From: Patagioenas fasciata
Lineage: Eukaryota; Chordata; Aves; Columbiformes; Columbidae
Reading direction: 5' to 3'
Assembly (NCBI RefSeq): GCF_037038585.1
Contig: NC_092522.1
Location: 51,957,661-52,021,660, forward strand
Length of the DNA stretch: 64,000 nucleotides
The notes under the pieces were generated by a model. The model ran no database searches and had not been told where the DNA came from. It was given only the letters and a program-made list of their open reading frames with translations. The position numbers and the translations under genes are program-made. Below, in pieces: positions 48,831-60,906 of the stretch. How positions within the stretch are numbered: the first letter of the stretch is position 1; each line of letters opens with the position of its first letter.

Positions 48831-49404
48831 AAATTCCTACTTTCTGTTGCCCTCAGTTTCTATTTACTTCTCTAGGGGAGGTCGCAGCATTTCAGATGTC
48901 AGGCTACCCTGAGAGGCATACGGCTTGTCATCCCCCTGGCACCTTCCGCCTCCGCTGCTTCTAGCAGTGTTTTTTTCTATTTTTCTCTTTCTGCCCTTGC
49001 TGCAGTTTAGACACAGGCAAGGCCATGCTGACAGGGGAGGTTGAGTTTATCTTACAGCTTGGCGCAGGCTTATAACTTATGTTACAACACAGGCCTGGGA
49101 TATTTCGCTTTCTTGTTTTTCCACTGAATTCCGGTCATAATACACTTAATATGCAATTCCAATTAGCTCAGCGATAGTTACATTCCCCAGTCCCATTTAC
49201 CTTTTGCAGATGTCAGAAAAACAGCATATTAAACATAAGTCCATTATTTCTATTTTCCTAGATCAGTTAAATTCAGTTCATATTCTAGCCACTTACAAAC
49301 CACTTTAAAATACAATCTCCCAAGCTCACATCCATCATAAAATTTAGTTTGTTCTTTTTCCATATCTCCGACTAGCACATAAATTCAATACAGATCAGAG
49401 TAGG

Positions 49405-49469
49405 TAGGGTTAGTTCTCAAGTGTCAGTTCTTTAAGTGTTAATTAGTTAATTGTCAGTTCCCTGTATTA
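49405..49469 (-). repeat. 5' LTR stub of the provirus
   Basis: About 62 bp (GGGTTAGTTCTCAAGTGTC to CCCTGTATTA) repeat 46189-46250 with two transitions, one of them changing the terminal CA to TA. To the left of 49405 the similarity stops abruptly, so the remaining 560 bp of the LTR, including its promoter and R-U5, have been deleted together with the primer-binding site. Confidence 0.8.
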
Positions 49470-49473
49470 GTAC
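49470..49473. repeat. Candidate 4-bp target-site duplication, right copy (GTAC)
   Basis: Partner of 45623-45626, directly after the CTGTATTA end of the LTR stub. Confidence 0.65.
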
Positions 49474-52400
49474 CAGTCTATTTTTCCCTTTAAATTGAAG
49501 GAGCCCAATTACCACTGTTGATCTCTAAGCACTGATTTTCAATATTCAGTCTAGACCTTTTCATTAAATACAGATGGGGAAGCCAGGGCATTGCAGAGGT
49601 TAAGAATTAAGCTGAGGGTCTCTGGTTTTGAGCATTTCATATTTCAGGACACAGTAGACATGATTTTGATTTGAAAAATGTTAAGTTATGAGCTTTGCAG
49701 GTGAGAGATACATGCTAATTTGATCCTGAATGCCTTATTTTATCTGCCATTATTTCATTTTGTGTTTCTTGAGGATGTCTAGGCATGTACCTCACAACTA
49801 AACAGCAAATTGTTCTAATAGCAGTAGGGACACCTCATATGTTGGAGTAAGCAATATTTTCCCTGTGCCTTATGCACTTAGCAATGTGTAGGTGGTGTTT
49901 TGTGCTTCTTTCCATGTTCTGCACAAGTGATGAACATCCAAGTGCTGAACTTGAAGTAGTTAATGCTAAGGCACTGAAAAAACACAGCTTTTGCTGAGGA
50001 AATGTAGTCGTCTTGTTTCAGTAATGAGCTTAAAGCGTTTCAACATCTGTTTTCAGGGAGGCAAAAGCAGTGTGTGGGATTTTGTTTGCTTGCTTGCTTT
50101 CAATCAAGAAGAGGAGCTTTTGATCACTTTAGTATAAAATCAGAAAAGCACAAGCAACTGAGACTTCTATCAAAGAGTGAAGCATGGTTTCTATGCAGTT
50201 TAAAACCTGCCCTACTATTACTAGTTCACTTCTAACATTTGACACTTACCCATCCACTTCAGATCTCATCTGTTTAATACAGGCCTGATTGTACAGATTA
50301 TAGGAAACTGCTAATGGACAACATGTTTTTATTGATACTTGAGACAGTGTAGTGACAGATTGAGGCTAATGTAGGACTGTGGTCTTGCTTTCTACTTCCC
50401 TGCCAGAAGGCTATATTTTATGGTAAGCTAGAGAGACTGTAGATAGATCTACACGTGACAGTGGACTGTATGAATCCAATGTGATCGCTGGGATGTGCTC
50501 AGACACCTCCACTTGCTGTTGAGATTCTGCCTGTGCATGCATTGCCTTCTGCCATTGTACACCAACAGCAGCATTGCCTTCATCACAGGATGTAGCTGGT
50601 CCTTCAGCTGAAAGGTCTTCATCAGCAGGTCTTCTATGTCGTTTTCCTCCAGTTTATGCCAACCGTTTACTGTCAAATTATGTATTTTGAAGTGTTGTTG
50701 AAGTGTGCTTCAGTCTTTCTATGTTCCTCCCAAATCTATGCCTGTATGTTGGAGAGGACAATATATGTGCATATTCTGTAGGCATTAATATCCTACAGAA
50801 CAAGAAGGCTAAAAGTCAGCTGCTTGCTTGAAACCTCTGTATGTGCTGCAGGGTAGAGTTCTTTCTGCCCCAGGAGGTCCATCTTTATTGGATGAAGTAT
50901 GCAGCAGAAAATACTGGGAAGGACCAAATAAACTCTTTTTTGTACCTCAGGAGACTGAAGTAATCTACAGGAAATTGTGCTAATTCTCTGCTGGTATTGT
51001 TCTTCTCTCTTAGGCAATCTTTGGGCAAACTTCACACATTCCGTTGTGCGTTCTTATTGCTTTGGAGATTAAAGGATGATCAGTGGTTGAGCTTCTTGGA
51101 GTTGAGCATTCAAGGCTTTCCAGGGGCCCTTTGGCAAGGAAAAATGTCTTTGGACGGGTGATGCACCCAAATGGTTGGATGTTCTCTAGTGCAACATCTG
51201 AAAAGGATGGGGAAGTGTTACTACTTTGCCCCTAGCAATTTTTTTTTTTTTCCTCTCCCTTCTGTTAGTGCTCCTGACACTTCAGAGAGGTGACCTTTTC
51301 TCAGTGCTGCCACTTGGGTTAATCTGTTCCTTAAGAAAACATTCCTTGTAGTCATGTGCCTGGGAAGTGCTGAATATGAAGTTCTACTGGCAAGTACTGC
51401 AGCTGAACAGACAAGGTGTCTGCCTTGACCCAAAAGTGATGTGCAGGAAAGGAGGCTTCACTTGAGTCAAGACTTGATTGAAATGTAAAAAAGGAAAAAA
51501 AAGTGAGGCAGATTATGCTGGTGTGGTCAGCCTAATAACAGGTGATGTTTACACTGTGGTAAGCAGGAAGAAGAGGGGAACCTTGGGAATGCCCATGAGG
51601 GAGGAAGGATTTTTTTACTGGCTTCTATGCCAGTAGTACAAGTTTTGGTCATATTCTAGATACAAACTAGCCTGGCAGAAAAGGTTATCTAGCTTAAGCT
51701 TTGAGTGAACATGAGTGTGTGCAGATAAATGTATGAGTCTTGGCACAGAGTGATTACATTAAATTTAACACTGAAGTCATGAACCTAGAAGTGTGAACTA
51801 CTGACAGAAAATGTTTCTCTGCACCTCTTCCCTTCCATGCATCAAATGAGAAATAGTACTTTCCTTTTTCACAAAGCAATGGAGGGGTAAGTTATTAGAG
51901 TAAAATATCTTCATAGAATTTATAGACAATGTTCTTAAGAAGTTTTCTTCTATAAGTATGTACCACCTGCTGGCGTAGGAGTTACCATAAAACAAAGCAG
52001 AATATTGATGTGTTTAATTCTGAACTCTGCATCTGGCAGCAGCCATTACCTAGTACTCGTGAGACAGGGGGAAACAGATTAAAAGTCACCATGTAAGTAG
52101 TCCAGTGCTTTTTTACACAAGAAATAAAAATACTTTATGCTCTTGAAGCAAGCTGAAATAAACTTGCAATTCTTGGCCTAGTTCGCATATCTGCAAGTAT
52201 TACTTCTGCTAAACCATGAATATTGTTACGTAATATTGTCTTATGGAAAAACTCCATAGCTACTTGTTGTTCTGACCAGGTTTCTTCTGTGTTCTCAGAG
52301 ACCAATTGCTTTGAACTTCTGTCTGCTCCCTTGCTTGTTTTCTGTCTCTATGTTCCACATAGGCCATTCTGCCTTTCCCTTCTATTTCTCTATCCTACTC

Positions 52401-54879
52401 CTAATGTGGTATTTTTGGAAGTGGACTGTTCCAAATTTTGTGATATTCAGTCCCTTTTCTGACTCAATGTCTTTGTAAGAGGATCAAAGGAAGGTCTGAG
52501 AAGGGAAGCATGGATTTTTCTGCGACTTCATTCATACAAAAGAATGTCAGTTCTGATTGTCATATATTACTGAAATGGAAATGACTGATCACTTTGTAGT
52601 GACATGATTATTTATATCATTGCATGATTAATACTTTGTTTCAAATTCTTCTTAATTACATCAAATATGCCAATTTATAATATGGGAGAACTTTGTCAAA
52701 TACTTAGGAATCTGAAGCTTGTGGACATCTAAAGATGCCTTTCTCCATGAATGAAGATTCAAGCAGAATACTTAAATCACTAAGAAGAAAATTGGTATTT
52801 TTATTAATGAAGGAGACCCTGTTCTTGCAAGATCTCTATTCAAAATAGTTCTGGAGAGTTCAGTGGCATTACTCTGAGTAAATGCAGCAAAATGAAGGGA
52901 AATATATGACTGAAAACAACGTTACTTGAATTTCTTTATAGCTGAGGTTGAAAAATTCTGCTTTTCTTTAGGTAGGAGTAAGGGATGGGATATGAAATGC
53001 ATGCTTTAGTTAGTCAGACTTGAACACTTAATATAGGTCCAGTTCATATCTTGGTGCTGAAAGAGTGCAGTAAGTCTGCTTCAGGATACATGCATTGTGC
53101 TTATGACAGAAGTATATACATTAAAGCAATAACAAGATATCATCACTTGTTTTTTTCTTTGTTTCTGCCTTATGTGTGTTTAGACTGACCAAACAGACCT
53201 GGAAATATACTGTGAGGTGTGATGTTTTTATATCCCAGTTTGGTAATAAATTAATACTTAAGGAAACATGTAACTACATGTCTCAAGAATTAAGTGAAGT
53301 TCTTAGAAAAAGATGTTAAAACATAAGATTTGTATGCATGTGCTTTTATCTTGAGTGCAGATGCAATGATTCCAAACTTATTACCTTGATTTACCTCTTC
53401 TAGGACTACCTGGGCAAATTGCACTTCCCCAGTTCACTGCTCTTACAGATGTTCTGCTATTGCTCTCAGCCTGTGGCATCCATGCTTTGTCCCCCAAAGG
53501 CTAAAATGCAATCTTGTAAACTTGAGCTAAACACAGTTTTTAAAAATCAAGATGACATGCACAATATGATCATGTACAACCTTCATATATCTTTTCTGGG
53601 AACATGTGTCTGATTGATGAAGGTCTCTGGGTTTTGTAAAGCAAGCGTGGTTTGTGCTCTGAATTTGTTGCCCCTGATGTTGGCTCTGGCCTCACAGCTG
53701 TTGGCACTATGAAGCTTTTTGGAAGACCCTGTCTGTCGAGTTAAAGGCAATTAAGCACGTCTGTTTCTGCCATGTGTTGCTGGGGGAGAAGCAGAGGCAG
53801 AACACAAAAACCAGGGACTATGTAGCAGCCAGATACTGTAGCTTCTGATTTCAGGTACATGTCTTACATGACTGACATTACTCCCACTACACTTTTTTTG
53901 TGAGCAGTGAATAAAGCCAGTAATCTAGATATGTAATTGCTCAATCTGTAAAGCAGATGAAGCTGCATAATTGGTGTTAAAGTTGTTAGCTCAATGTTGA
54001 CACAGATGTCAAGAAAAGTGTTACTAGTCTACCACAGAAGTAAAAGACTGAGTTCTTGTAGCAGTATCTGAATGCACAGCTCTATTTGTGGCTCTGGTTG
54101 AGGTCTGATTTTTATCTTTTTTTCTTTATTATGACCAGTGAATTTGACTCTCCCCTAACCCTACTTGACATTTAGACTTACAGGGCAGCTTATTAATGTT
54201 AAACAGACCTTGAGGGAGCTGAGATGAGACTGGAGGAGGAACATTGCTTGAACGTTCCTTTGTAAACTGGCAGAAGAATTTTTGTTCTTCACTAAAACTT
54301 GCTCTGAATTTGTACAACACTGATGCTATAGAAATAAACAGGGATTTTTTGAGCATGGAACAGAAGAAAAATGCATTTTACACACTATTTGTTCTGAAAT
54401 GTTTTTTTTTGAAGAACAGTGATTTATTTAGCAGTAACACCTTTCAGAACATGATAATAAAGTTGCCCGAACAAGGTAGTGTGCTTGTTTTGACTTCAAT
54501 TTGAGGAAAATCCAGATCAACGTCTGCATAAATCATGGTCTCTACAGCTGTGTATTGGGTGTAATGTGTCACACATGTTATAGTAAGGTTGTAATAGGCC
54601 GTGAGAGCCAAAGGAGGAGGAAATGGCATCTGAATAAATAAGCTTTCTACAGGCTTCATAGAGAAAAGAAAAAAATAACTAAGCAAATGATAAGACAAAT
54701 GTTTTTAAGACTGGAACAGTATCAGCCTTTGGTGAACTTTAGATATCCTTCTGTTAGCTGTGCTCTGTATTCAGATACTAGCACTTTGAATTAGGGGGAA
54801 AAAAATTGCCAGTTTAGTGGTATGGGGTTTTTTGTTGTGTTTTTTTTTATTATTTTTTTGTTTGTTTGCTTCTTCCTTC
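49474..54879. other. Intergenic DNA upstream of RPS6KA2
   Basis: AT-rich sequence with no recognisable gene. On the - strand at 50449-51433 several open segments (for example WHKLEENDIEDLLMKTFQL near 50620-50660) look protein-like, but they are in different frames, have stops between them and match nothing I recognise. A T-rich run at 54829-54870 immediately precedes the CpG island. Confidence 0.55.
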
Positions 54880-54963
54880 GCCCCCTGCCGTGCCCTCGTC
54901 TCCCCCCCGCCAGGTGCCCAGCGGGGTCACTCGGGCGGTGCCGGGCGGGGGGACCGCACTGCC

Positions 54964-54977
54964 GTTGCCATAGCAGC
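54964..54977. promoter_or_regulatory. X-box-like RFX motif
   Basis: GTTGCCATAGCAGC is an imperfect palindrome one base from the GTTGCCATAGCAAC consensus bound by RFX transcription factors. It lies about 350 bp upstream of the RPS6KA2 start codon inside the CpG island. Seen in sequence; binding is inferred. Confidence 0.6.
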
Positions 54978-55175
54978 GCCCGCCGCCGCCGCAGCATCTT
55001 CGGCATCAACTTTCGCCCCTCACTTAAAAGCAAGCCGAGGCGGCGGCGGCGGGCGGGGGTGCGGGCCGGGGCTGCGGGCCGGCTGCCATCGCTTTGCCCA
55101 GCCTCCGCGCCTGCGGAGCGGCCGCGCCCAGCCTGCGGGCTCCCCCGAGGCGCGGCGGCCGCGGGCAGGAGCGGA

Positions 55176-55184
55176 GCCATATTG
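55176..55184 (+). promoter_or_regulatory. YY1-like motif
   Basis: GCCATATTG fits the GCCATNTTG core of YY1, which in TATA-less promoters is often found at or just after the transcription start. It lies 136 bp before the start codon. Confidence 0.55.
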
Positions 55185-55319
55185 CCGAGCGGGCGGGGGG
55201 TCCCGGGCTGGGCTCCGCCGAGTGACCGGGCGCTGGCTGATACCTTCTCTCCTGCTTCCCTCGGCGGCTGCCGCGCTTTCCTTCAGCTTGATCCCGGCTT
55301 CTAGCAACCGTCGCCCAGC

Positions 55320-55382
55320 ATGCCGATCGCCCACTTACTGGAGCTATGGAAAGGGATAGAGGTGGAGCCCATGGAGGCAGAG
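55320..55382 (+). CDS. RPS6KA2: RPS6KA2 first coding exon (alternative MPIA start)
   Basis: The ATG at 55320 has A at -3 (CAGCATGC). The exon encodes 21 residues ending PMEAE and stops at the donor GTAAGC (55383). It lies in the middle of the CpG island. Other RPS6KA2 isoforms use different first exons in mammals, so this probably marks one of several promoters. Confidence 0.88.
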
Positions 55383-58211
55383 GTAAGCGCGGCGGGGGAT
55401 GCGGACGGCCGCAGCGGGGCTGCCAGCACCCCCCCCATGCCCTTCCCGCCGGGAAAACACCTCGGTGTTGCACCGAATCTCTTGAAGTGGGGATGTGTTG
55501 AGGATCCCTTGCCCACTCCGCTCGCTCCTGGGGACGGGGAGAGAGGCTCGACTCGGAAACCTGTTGCCCCACAGCCGGAGCGGTTTGGAGCAGAGAGGAG
55601 CAGGGGTGTCCGGCGGCCGGTGTGGGCTGCCCTCCTGCCCGTTCCTGCACCCAGATTGGGTTGAAACCATCCTCCGGGGGTTGGGGTGTCTGTAAGGGAA
55701 GGGTCGTGTAAAACAAATAGAAACCTGCAAGGTGGGCTGAGTAGGACTTACACTTCATGTTTAAAGGTGAGCCTAGGATCTCTAATTTGAGGCTAGGATA
55801 GCTCCATGGTCCTTGCTTCTGTTTTGACTTCTGAGCTTTCTTGTGTTTTATCATCAGCACAAAATTGTCAGACCCCTACCTGTTACCTCTAAGCACAAGA
55901 CTGTGCTTTCAGGATCATACTGGAAACACAACACTATAATAACCACTGACTGCCGTGTCACCCATGCTCACGGTTCATCTTGTAGAATGTTTGCCACCTG
56001 CAATTTAAGACTCTTCTGTGTCAAAGGCAGAGTGGATTCCTGAGTATTTTGGGGAGTTCTTGAGCAGTGCAATAAAAACCAAGTATTTCTGGTCAACTGT
56101 TTCCAGCACAAGATGAGTGAAACTTGTGAGGCGTGAAGGTTTTGTGTCTATTTTGTAACATTCCCTCATACCCCATCTCCAACCCTGGCTCTTCTATCAA
56201 AATACTGTAGCAGTGTTTTGGGGAGAGGGGCAGAGGGGAGTGTAACTTAACCAGCCAGGTTACAGGGAACGCAAAACACTTTTCTCAAAAGAGAAGTTGC
56301 TGAACTGCAGAAGTGGTTTCATGTGGAGTGTTTGTTTATATATTTAAGTGATATGGCAGAAGTGATACTATAATGTGTTATAGCAGCATAGCTCATTCTG
56401 GAGTCTGTAGGTTAAGAATGAGTTTGCAGGGCTTGCAGAGATTGATATCAGTCAGAAAATGCATCAGTCACTGCTTAGGTGGCTTTTTCTGTCATCAACT
56501 TCTGGGAAAAACTTCTTAGATCATATGGTAAGCTTCTGCACTGAGACCAGATGTCCGTTGCTTGAGATGACAGGTTTCTGTTGTTGCTTCTTTTGTTGGT
56601 AGAGGACCACTTAGACCTTTCTTCCAGAAGAGACCATGTGAATCTCCTTGCCAAGTGTAACGAACCCATTACAAAGCTGGTTAATCAGATCTTTGGTTTT
56701 ATTTGTCTACTCCATGTGTTTTCTGTTTGTTTGGGTTTTTTTCCTGCTTTAAGCAATACCATTGCTATGATCTATACTGTTCTATTACTCCTGTTTAGAT
56801 TTTGCTTACAAAAAGTTTACAGAGGGTTAAGGAATCACAGGCATAAACTTTTGCAGTTTAGATAAGAACAACAGATAGAGCACCGTTTATTGTCTTATTG
56901 CCATCTCCGAGCACATTAAAGATATGGTATAGCTTATAACCCTTTAAAATCATGCTGTAGATAGAATTCCTAATGTACTGTTTGCTCACATCTAGTTAAG
57001 GTACATAGAAATTTTGTCTCTTGTGGGCTATTGTCCAAGAAGGCCAGTCTTTTTTTCAAACAGGGGTGACATTTGGTCTTTAATGAGCTGAACATGGCTT
57101 AAATACTAGTGATTGGGCTGCTTTGAGGGAGCTGTCATGGGCTCTGAATCTGTGTGGGATAAAATGTTTTCATGATTGTCTGCAAGTTGTTCTTTTTCAC
57201 AGAAGCCTTTTGCAGTTAGTAGACAAGGAGGGAGACAGGGTGTTTTTTGTTGGTTTTTTTTTTTTTTTTTTTGGTGCATATGGACCTCTTTCTCCTCCCC
57301 TTCCTTAATGCTGAAGAACATTTTAAAATAGAGTCGTTTATGAGTGCCTGTGAATGACTTGCAGATATTAAAGACAGCGTTTATAGTAAATCGATCACTT
57401 GATAAGGAAGAGTGCATTGGGGGCATGTTTTATATTCTGTTTGTATAAAGGAAGATTAGAACAAAATCCTGCTTCTTCCACCTGTTGACTCAGGAGGTCA
57501 TTAACTGTGTCTGACAAGTAAGCAGGAGAACTGGGATATTTGCTGAACCTAGAATTTCTTTGTGGGTAGGCAAAGTTATTGATTCCTCTCAAGCTGAATG
57601 GATGAGGTAGTGAACTACAGCCTTGGGAATATTTTCCGGAGGAAGGACTGTGTGATCAAGCTCCGTGTAGTCTTCTGACCTAAAATATTTTCCAAAGGGT
57701 TCATCACTTAATAGATTTCAACTGAGCACCCATTAAATGCCAAAAAGCAGTTGAGTGCTTACAAATCTTGGTCCTGTGTATATATATTCTCTCTTCTCAG
57801 CAATAAATACTGTTCCAGTTCTTTAGTTTATTCATTAATAACCTTGTTCAGTTATTTGTTCTTGTGCAATTTCTATGACAAGTCTGGTTTTGAGCAATTT
57901 TAATAGCACCAGTGTGCTCTTGCTTTTTCCTGTATCTCTTAGTATTTTATGTATCTTGGAGAAAGCAGCTCCTTATGGATTCAAAGGTTAATTTACCTGT
58001 GCTGAGTGTGAAGAATTGAACATGCCTGCCACAGTACTGTAAATTTGGACTGAATTGACTAAAAGTAAACTATTTTGTGCTAGAACTTGGCTTAGAACTG
58101 TGTCTTTCTCAGTAATATATGTATTATAAGACTTTTTTCCTCTCTCTTCTCCTTCTTGTTCACTAGCCTGTGGCAGAAGATGCTGCCCCGGATGATGAAC
58201 CTGTAAAAGAG
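55320..58211 (+). CDS. RPS6KA2: Ribosomal protein S6 kinase alpha-2 (RSK3), 5' part only
   Basis: RPS6KA2 is a dual-kinase-domain serine/threonine kinase acting downstream of ERK and PDK1. Two exons, 55320-55382 and 58167-58211, join in phase 0 to encode 36 residues. The protein starts MPIAHLLELWKGIEVEP, which fits the MPIAQLLELWKKIEVEP start that I recall for the long isoform of human RSK3 and differs from the MPLAQL starts of RSK1 and RSK2. The second exon is acidic and ends PVKE, ready to join the conserved segment before the N-terminal kinase. No kinase exon is found before 64000, so the gene continues past the window. RNASET2 lying upstream in the same orientation agrees with human 6q27. 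Confidence 0.85.
55383..58166 (+). other. RPS6KA2: RPS6KA2 intron 1
   Basis: The donor is GTAAGC and the acceptor TTGTTCACTAG. The first 300 bp are still CpG-rich. The rest is AT-rich, with a T19 run at 57254-57272 and no recognised mobile element. Confidence 0.8.
57254..57272. repeat. Poly-T run (T19)
   Basis: Nineteen consecutive T on the + strand; no adjoining retroposon body was recognised. Confidence 0.9.
58167..58211 (+). CDS. RPS6KA2: RPS6KA2 second coding exon
   Basis: This 45-nt exon follows CTTGTTCACTAG and encodes PVAEDAAPDDEPVKE, ending at the donor GTAAAT (58212) in phase 0. Its acidic composition matches the poorly conserved linker between the MPIA start and the conserved block before the kinase domain in long RSK3 isoforms. 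It is short, so the call depends on the phase match, good splice sites and position. Confidence 0.78.
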
Positions 58212-58708
58212 GTAAATATGTTTATTTATGGATCACACAAATGTTAGGAAATGATCATTGTATAATCTTCTGCCTTCATGGAAACAAATTGTCTCTGGTA
58301 CTTCTTCTCTACGTGCTTCTAGCCCTGAAGATGCAAAACCAACCTGGTTTCTGGTCTCTATTACAAGGTCAAGTGAAAAAAGGAAGAACAGATTAGTTCA
58401 ACTACAGGTTACAGAGTTTTATTTTACAGGTGTTATCTTTGTGATCGTTTTCTAAGAATGAACCTGAAACTTCTTGAGGCATATGGATCCCCTGCACAGA
58501 AGATTTTGTAATGACCTCAAAAAGAGTAGCTGTCATAACAGTGTTTGTGAATTATGCTTGATGAGTTAATTGCAAATACTATAAAGTTTTGAATTCATTC
58601 CTGTTTCTCCATTAGGCTGGTTCTTCGTCCAGAGTAAGATTGAGCTCTTTCATTCAAGTCAATCTATTGTTTGCATTATTGTAGCGTTGTATTATTGTGA
58701 TAATTCTG

Positions 58709-58885
58709 ACCCCCCCCCCCAAAAAAAAAAAAAACCAACCAACCAACCAAAAAAAGACAACAAAAAAACACGCACACAAAAAAAACCAAACCACACAAAA
58801 GCCACAAACCAAAAAACCAAAACAAACCTGAAAACTGACCAACCAAAACACACACCAAAAAAACCTAAACCTACTCAAAACCACA
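58709..58885. repeat. C/A-rich low-complexity tract starting C10A14
   Basis: About 175 bases begin with ten C and fourteen A, then irregular CCAAAA/ACCAACC units with almost no T on the + strand. It is the longest of the five two-letter tracts. Confidence 0.88.
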
Positions 58886-59497
58886 AGTCTTGCCTCAGAG
58901 TGTTTAACTGCTAAGTAGAAGAGATGAGTGATATGAAGATAGAAAATGGGTGAGAACAAATTAGCATTCACTACTATGATCAGCTGAGGACAAAGCCTGA
59001 CTGTGAAACTGGCTACTGCTGGTCCCAGATGTCAGTACAAGGTGCTGCTGGTTAGTGTAGAGTAAACCAATGTGTGCTTGAAAGATTGTCAGTCTCCTGA
59101 ACTTAAAAAGTGAAGGAGACTGAATCCCTTCAGATCTGAAGGGAGACTGAAGACACTTGTCTAAATAGCCACTTTTGAACATGCCATTCCTTGAAACTCC
59201 GAACTTACCTTTGATGTTTAGTTTTCAGCGCAGGGGTATATTTTTGTGACTTTCTGCTATATTAAAGGAACATTTTTAATCCCTCTGATAGAAAGGAGGA
59301 ATTCTTCTTCATTTTGAGCTCTGTGAAATGGATGCACGTTCCAAATGTAATTTCTTCTTTTCCATTTCTTAAAAAGAACTAAGTTATTCTTCAAAGAGCT
59401 TGGGGCTGAAATCAATTGCAGGTAACTGGGCTCATCACATTATTTTTGAGGAGATTGTTGAAGATTAAATTTCTGGTTTGTGGGTTTGGGTTTTAAG

Positions 59498-59530
59498 TTT
59501 ATTTTATTTTATTTTATTATTTTATTTTAG
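59498..59530. repeat. (TTTTA)n microsatellite
   Basis: About six units of TTTTA with one interruption. Confidence 0.85.
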
Positions 59531-60708
59531 TTTTTCTTTTTAAGATAGACTTCATTTCCTAAATGAATTTAAATGTAGTTGATTTTCATTAGGGATGCAT
59601 CCTATAATTCTGAAGTTGTAAATTTGGCAGAAAAAAATTGCCTGTAATAACAACTTGTATAGAAATCCCTGTGTTCACTCATTTTCTAATGTGTTTATTG
59701 CTCTAAGTATTACAATTTGCAGTTTGGTATCTGTAATTGCATTTATCTCTCTGTATGTCTACTTCTGCCTCAGTAAGGCAATTGCAGTGTCTGTATACCA
59801 CATGGGAGTGTGCACTTGTGCATTATAAAACATGTACACGGTGACCACTAACAACTCATTCACAGTGAAATATCACTGTCCAGTATAGAAGTACTCTCAA
59901 CCTTCGCTTTTCTTTATATGCCTTTATTATGCAGTTATGCAGAAAAATACAATAAGAAAAACTGACTTTTTCACCTTTACTCTGCTGCTGTCATGTTATT
60001 TCAGCACTTTATGGGCTTAGTCTGAAAGCCTGTTCTGTTTCTATGAAGCTTGCATTCTGCTGTAGTGGTATGGTAGGAAAGAATGGTCTACCATTCTGGT
60101 GACTTACTGATAGCTCTACTGTACCCAAGCCCAAAGCTATTTTTTTCAGGTAACACTAAAGCATGACTTCAGGGATGAATTTAAGTCATGTAATGCAATG
60201 GATCACATTTGCTCAAAGGATGTTCTTGTAAATAATCTGCTTTAGGCTATGTTGGCCTCCTGCTGTTTTTCCTATCCTGTGTATAGTATAGACAAATGAG
60301 ATGGTGGCAAAATGCATTATAAAAATGACACTTCTCTCTTTTTTTTTTTTTTTTCCTGAGATGTCACTTTGCTGCTGATGGACAAGTTCTTTAAATGTCT
60401 CGGAGGGTGTAAATCAACAGGATTGTTGGATAAAGCAAGTATTTCCAAGGCACATATTTGTCTAAGAGCAGTGTGTGTCAGCTCTGCTCTAGAGTTGTCA
60501 TCTAGATTACTCAGGATTGCTGTCATCAAGGTGTTCCCCTAGGTCTTCTCAACTCTATGAACCCTGTTTGTCCTGTCACAAATGTGAGCAAGTTAGCTGA
60601 TGGGAATATCCTTAAATGATCCTCATAGAATCATAGAAGCCAATTTTGGAAGGTGCCTCTGAAGATCCTCTCGTCCAACCCCAGACATCAGCACAACTAC
60701 CTGGTGTA

Positions 60709-60906
60709 TCAGCTACTCATTTCTGTTTTGTAACATTTACAAACTTGTAGTGTGTACTCTGTCCAATCATACAGGCCATTAGTGAAGATGTTGAACAATA
60801 CTGGACCCAGTATTGACCACTGGGGTGTGCCACTCGTGATTGGTTTCCAGCTGGTCTTCATGCTGACCACAACCGTTTGAGTATGGCAGTTAAGTTTTTG
60901 ATCCAT
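60709..60906 (-). pseudogene. CR1 reverse transcriptase fragment
   Basis: The frame contains [20 protein letters not shown] followed by NIFTNGL, matching the conserved CR1 motif where a glycine follows PQ (here Trp) and [13 protein letters not shown] follows. The catalytic FADD box that should come next is not visible. Inactive. Confidence 0.88.

Larger units (their letters stand above)
45627..49469 (-). mobile_element. Decayed gammaretrovirus-like provirus, rearranged
   Basis: This 3.8 kb provirus lies on the - strand, so its 5' end is at the right. In viral order it has an LTR stub (49405-49469), unassigned leader/gag sequence, a capsid trace (about 48783-48830), protease (about 48355-48605), reverse transcriptase (about 47637-48335), integrase (about 46905-47617), an env-like start (46911), a nucleocapsid-like knuckle segment (46310-46645), a polypurine tract and a full 3' LTR. 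GTAC flanks both ends. Every coding part has frameshifts, stops or deletions, so it cannot encode virus proteins. The pol motifs and 4-bp flanks point to a gammaretrovirus-like lineage. Confidence 0.88.
54880..55700 (+). promoter_or_regulatory. RPS6KA2: CpG-island promoter of RPS6KA2
   Basis: G+C content and CpG density rise sharply at about 54880 and fall after about 55650. The island spans the start codon at 55320 and its first splice donor. No TATA box is visible. Two recognisable protein-binding motifs lie upstream of the ATG: an RFX-type X-box (54964-54977) and a YY1-type GCCATATTG (55176-55184), both usual in TATA-less CpG promoters. The transcription start is probably close to the YY1 motif, but this is inferred. 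Confidence 0.8.

Noticed and set aside
54817-55860. Long open frames on both strands (180 codons on +, up to 278 codons on -) across 54817-55860
   Set aside because: They fall in the CpG island, where stop codons are rare because of base composition. They are rich in Ala, Arg, Gly and Pro with no domain, and overlap the supported RPS6KA2 first exon in other frames.
58709-58885. Possible CRISPR-like or regularly spaced repeat array in the A/C tracts
   Set aside because: There is no fixed repeat length or spacer, only irregular simple sequence, and the genome is eukaryotic.
58654-58971. Hydrophobic Phe/Trp/Val-rich frame on - resembling a membrane protein
   Set aside because: It is the translation of the C/A low-complexity tract, not a gene.
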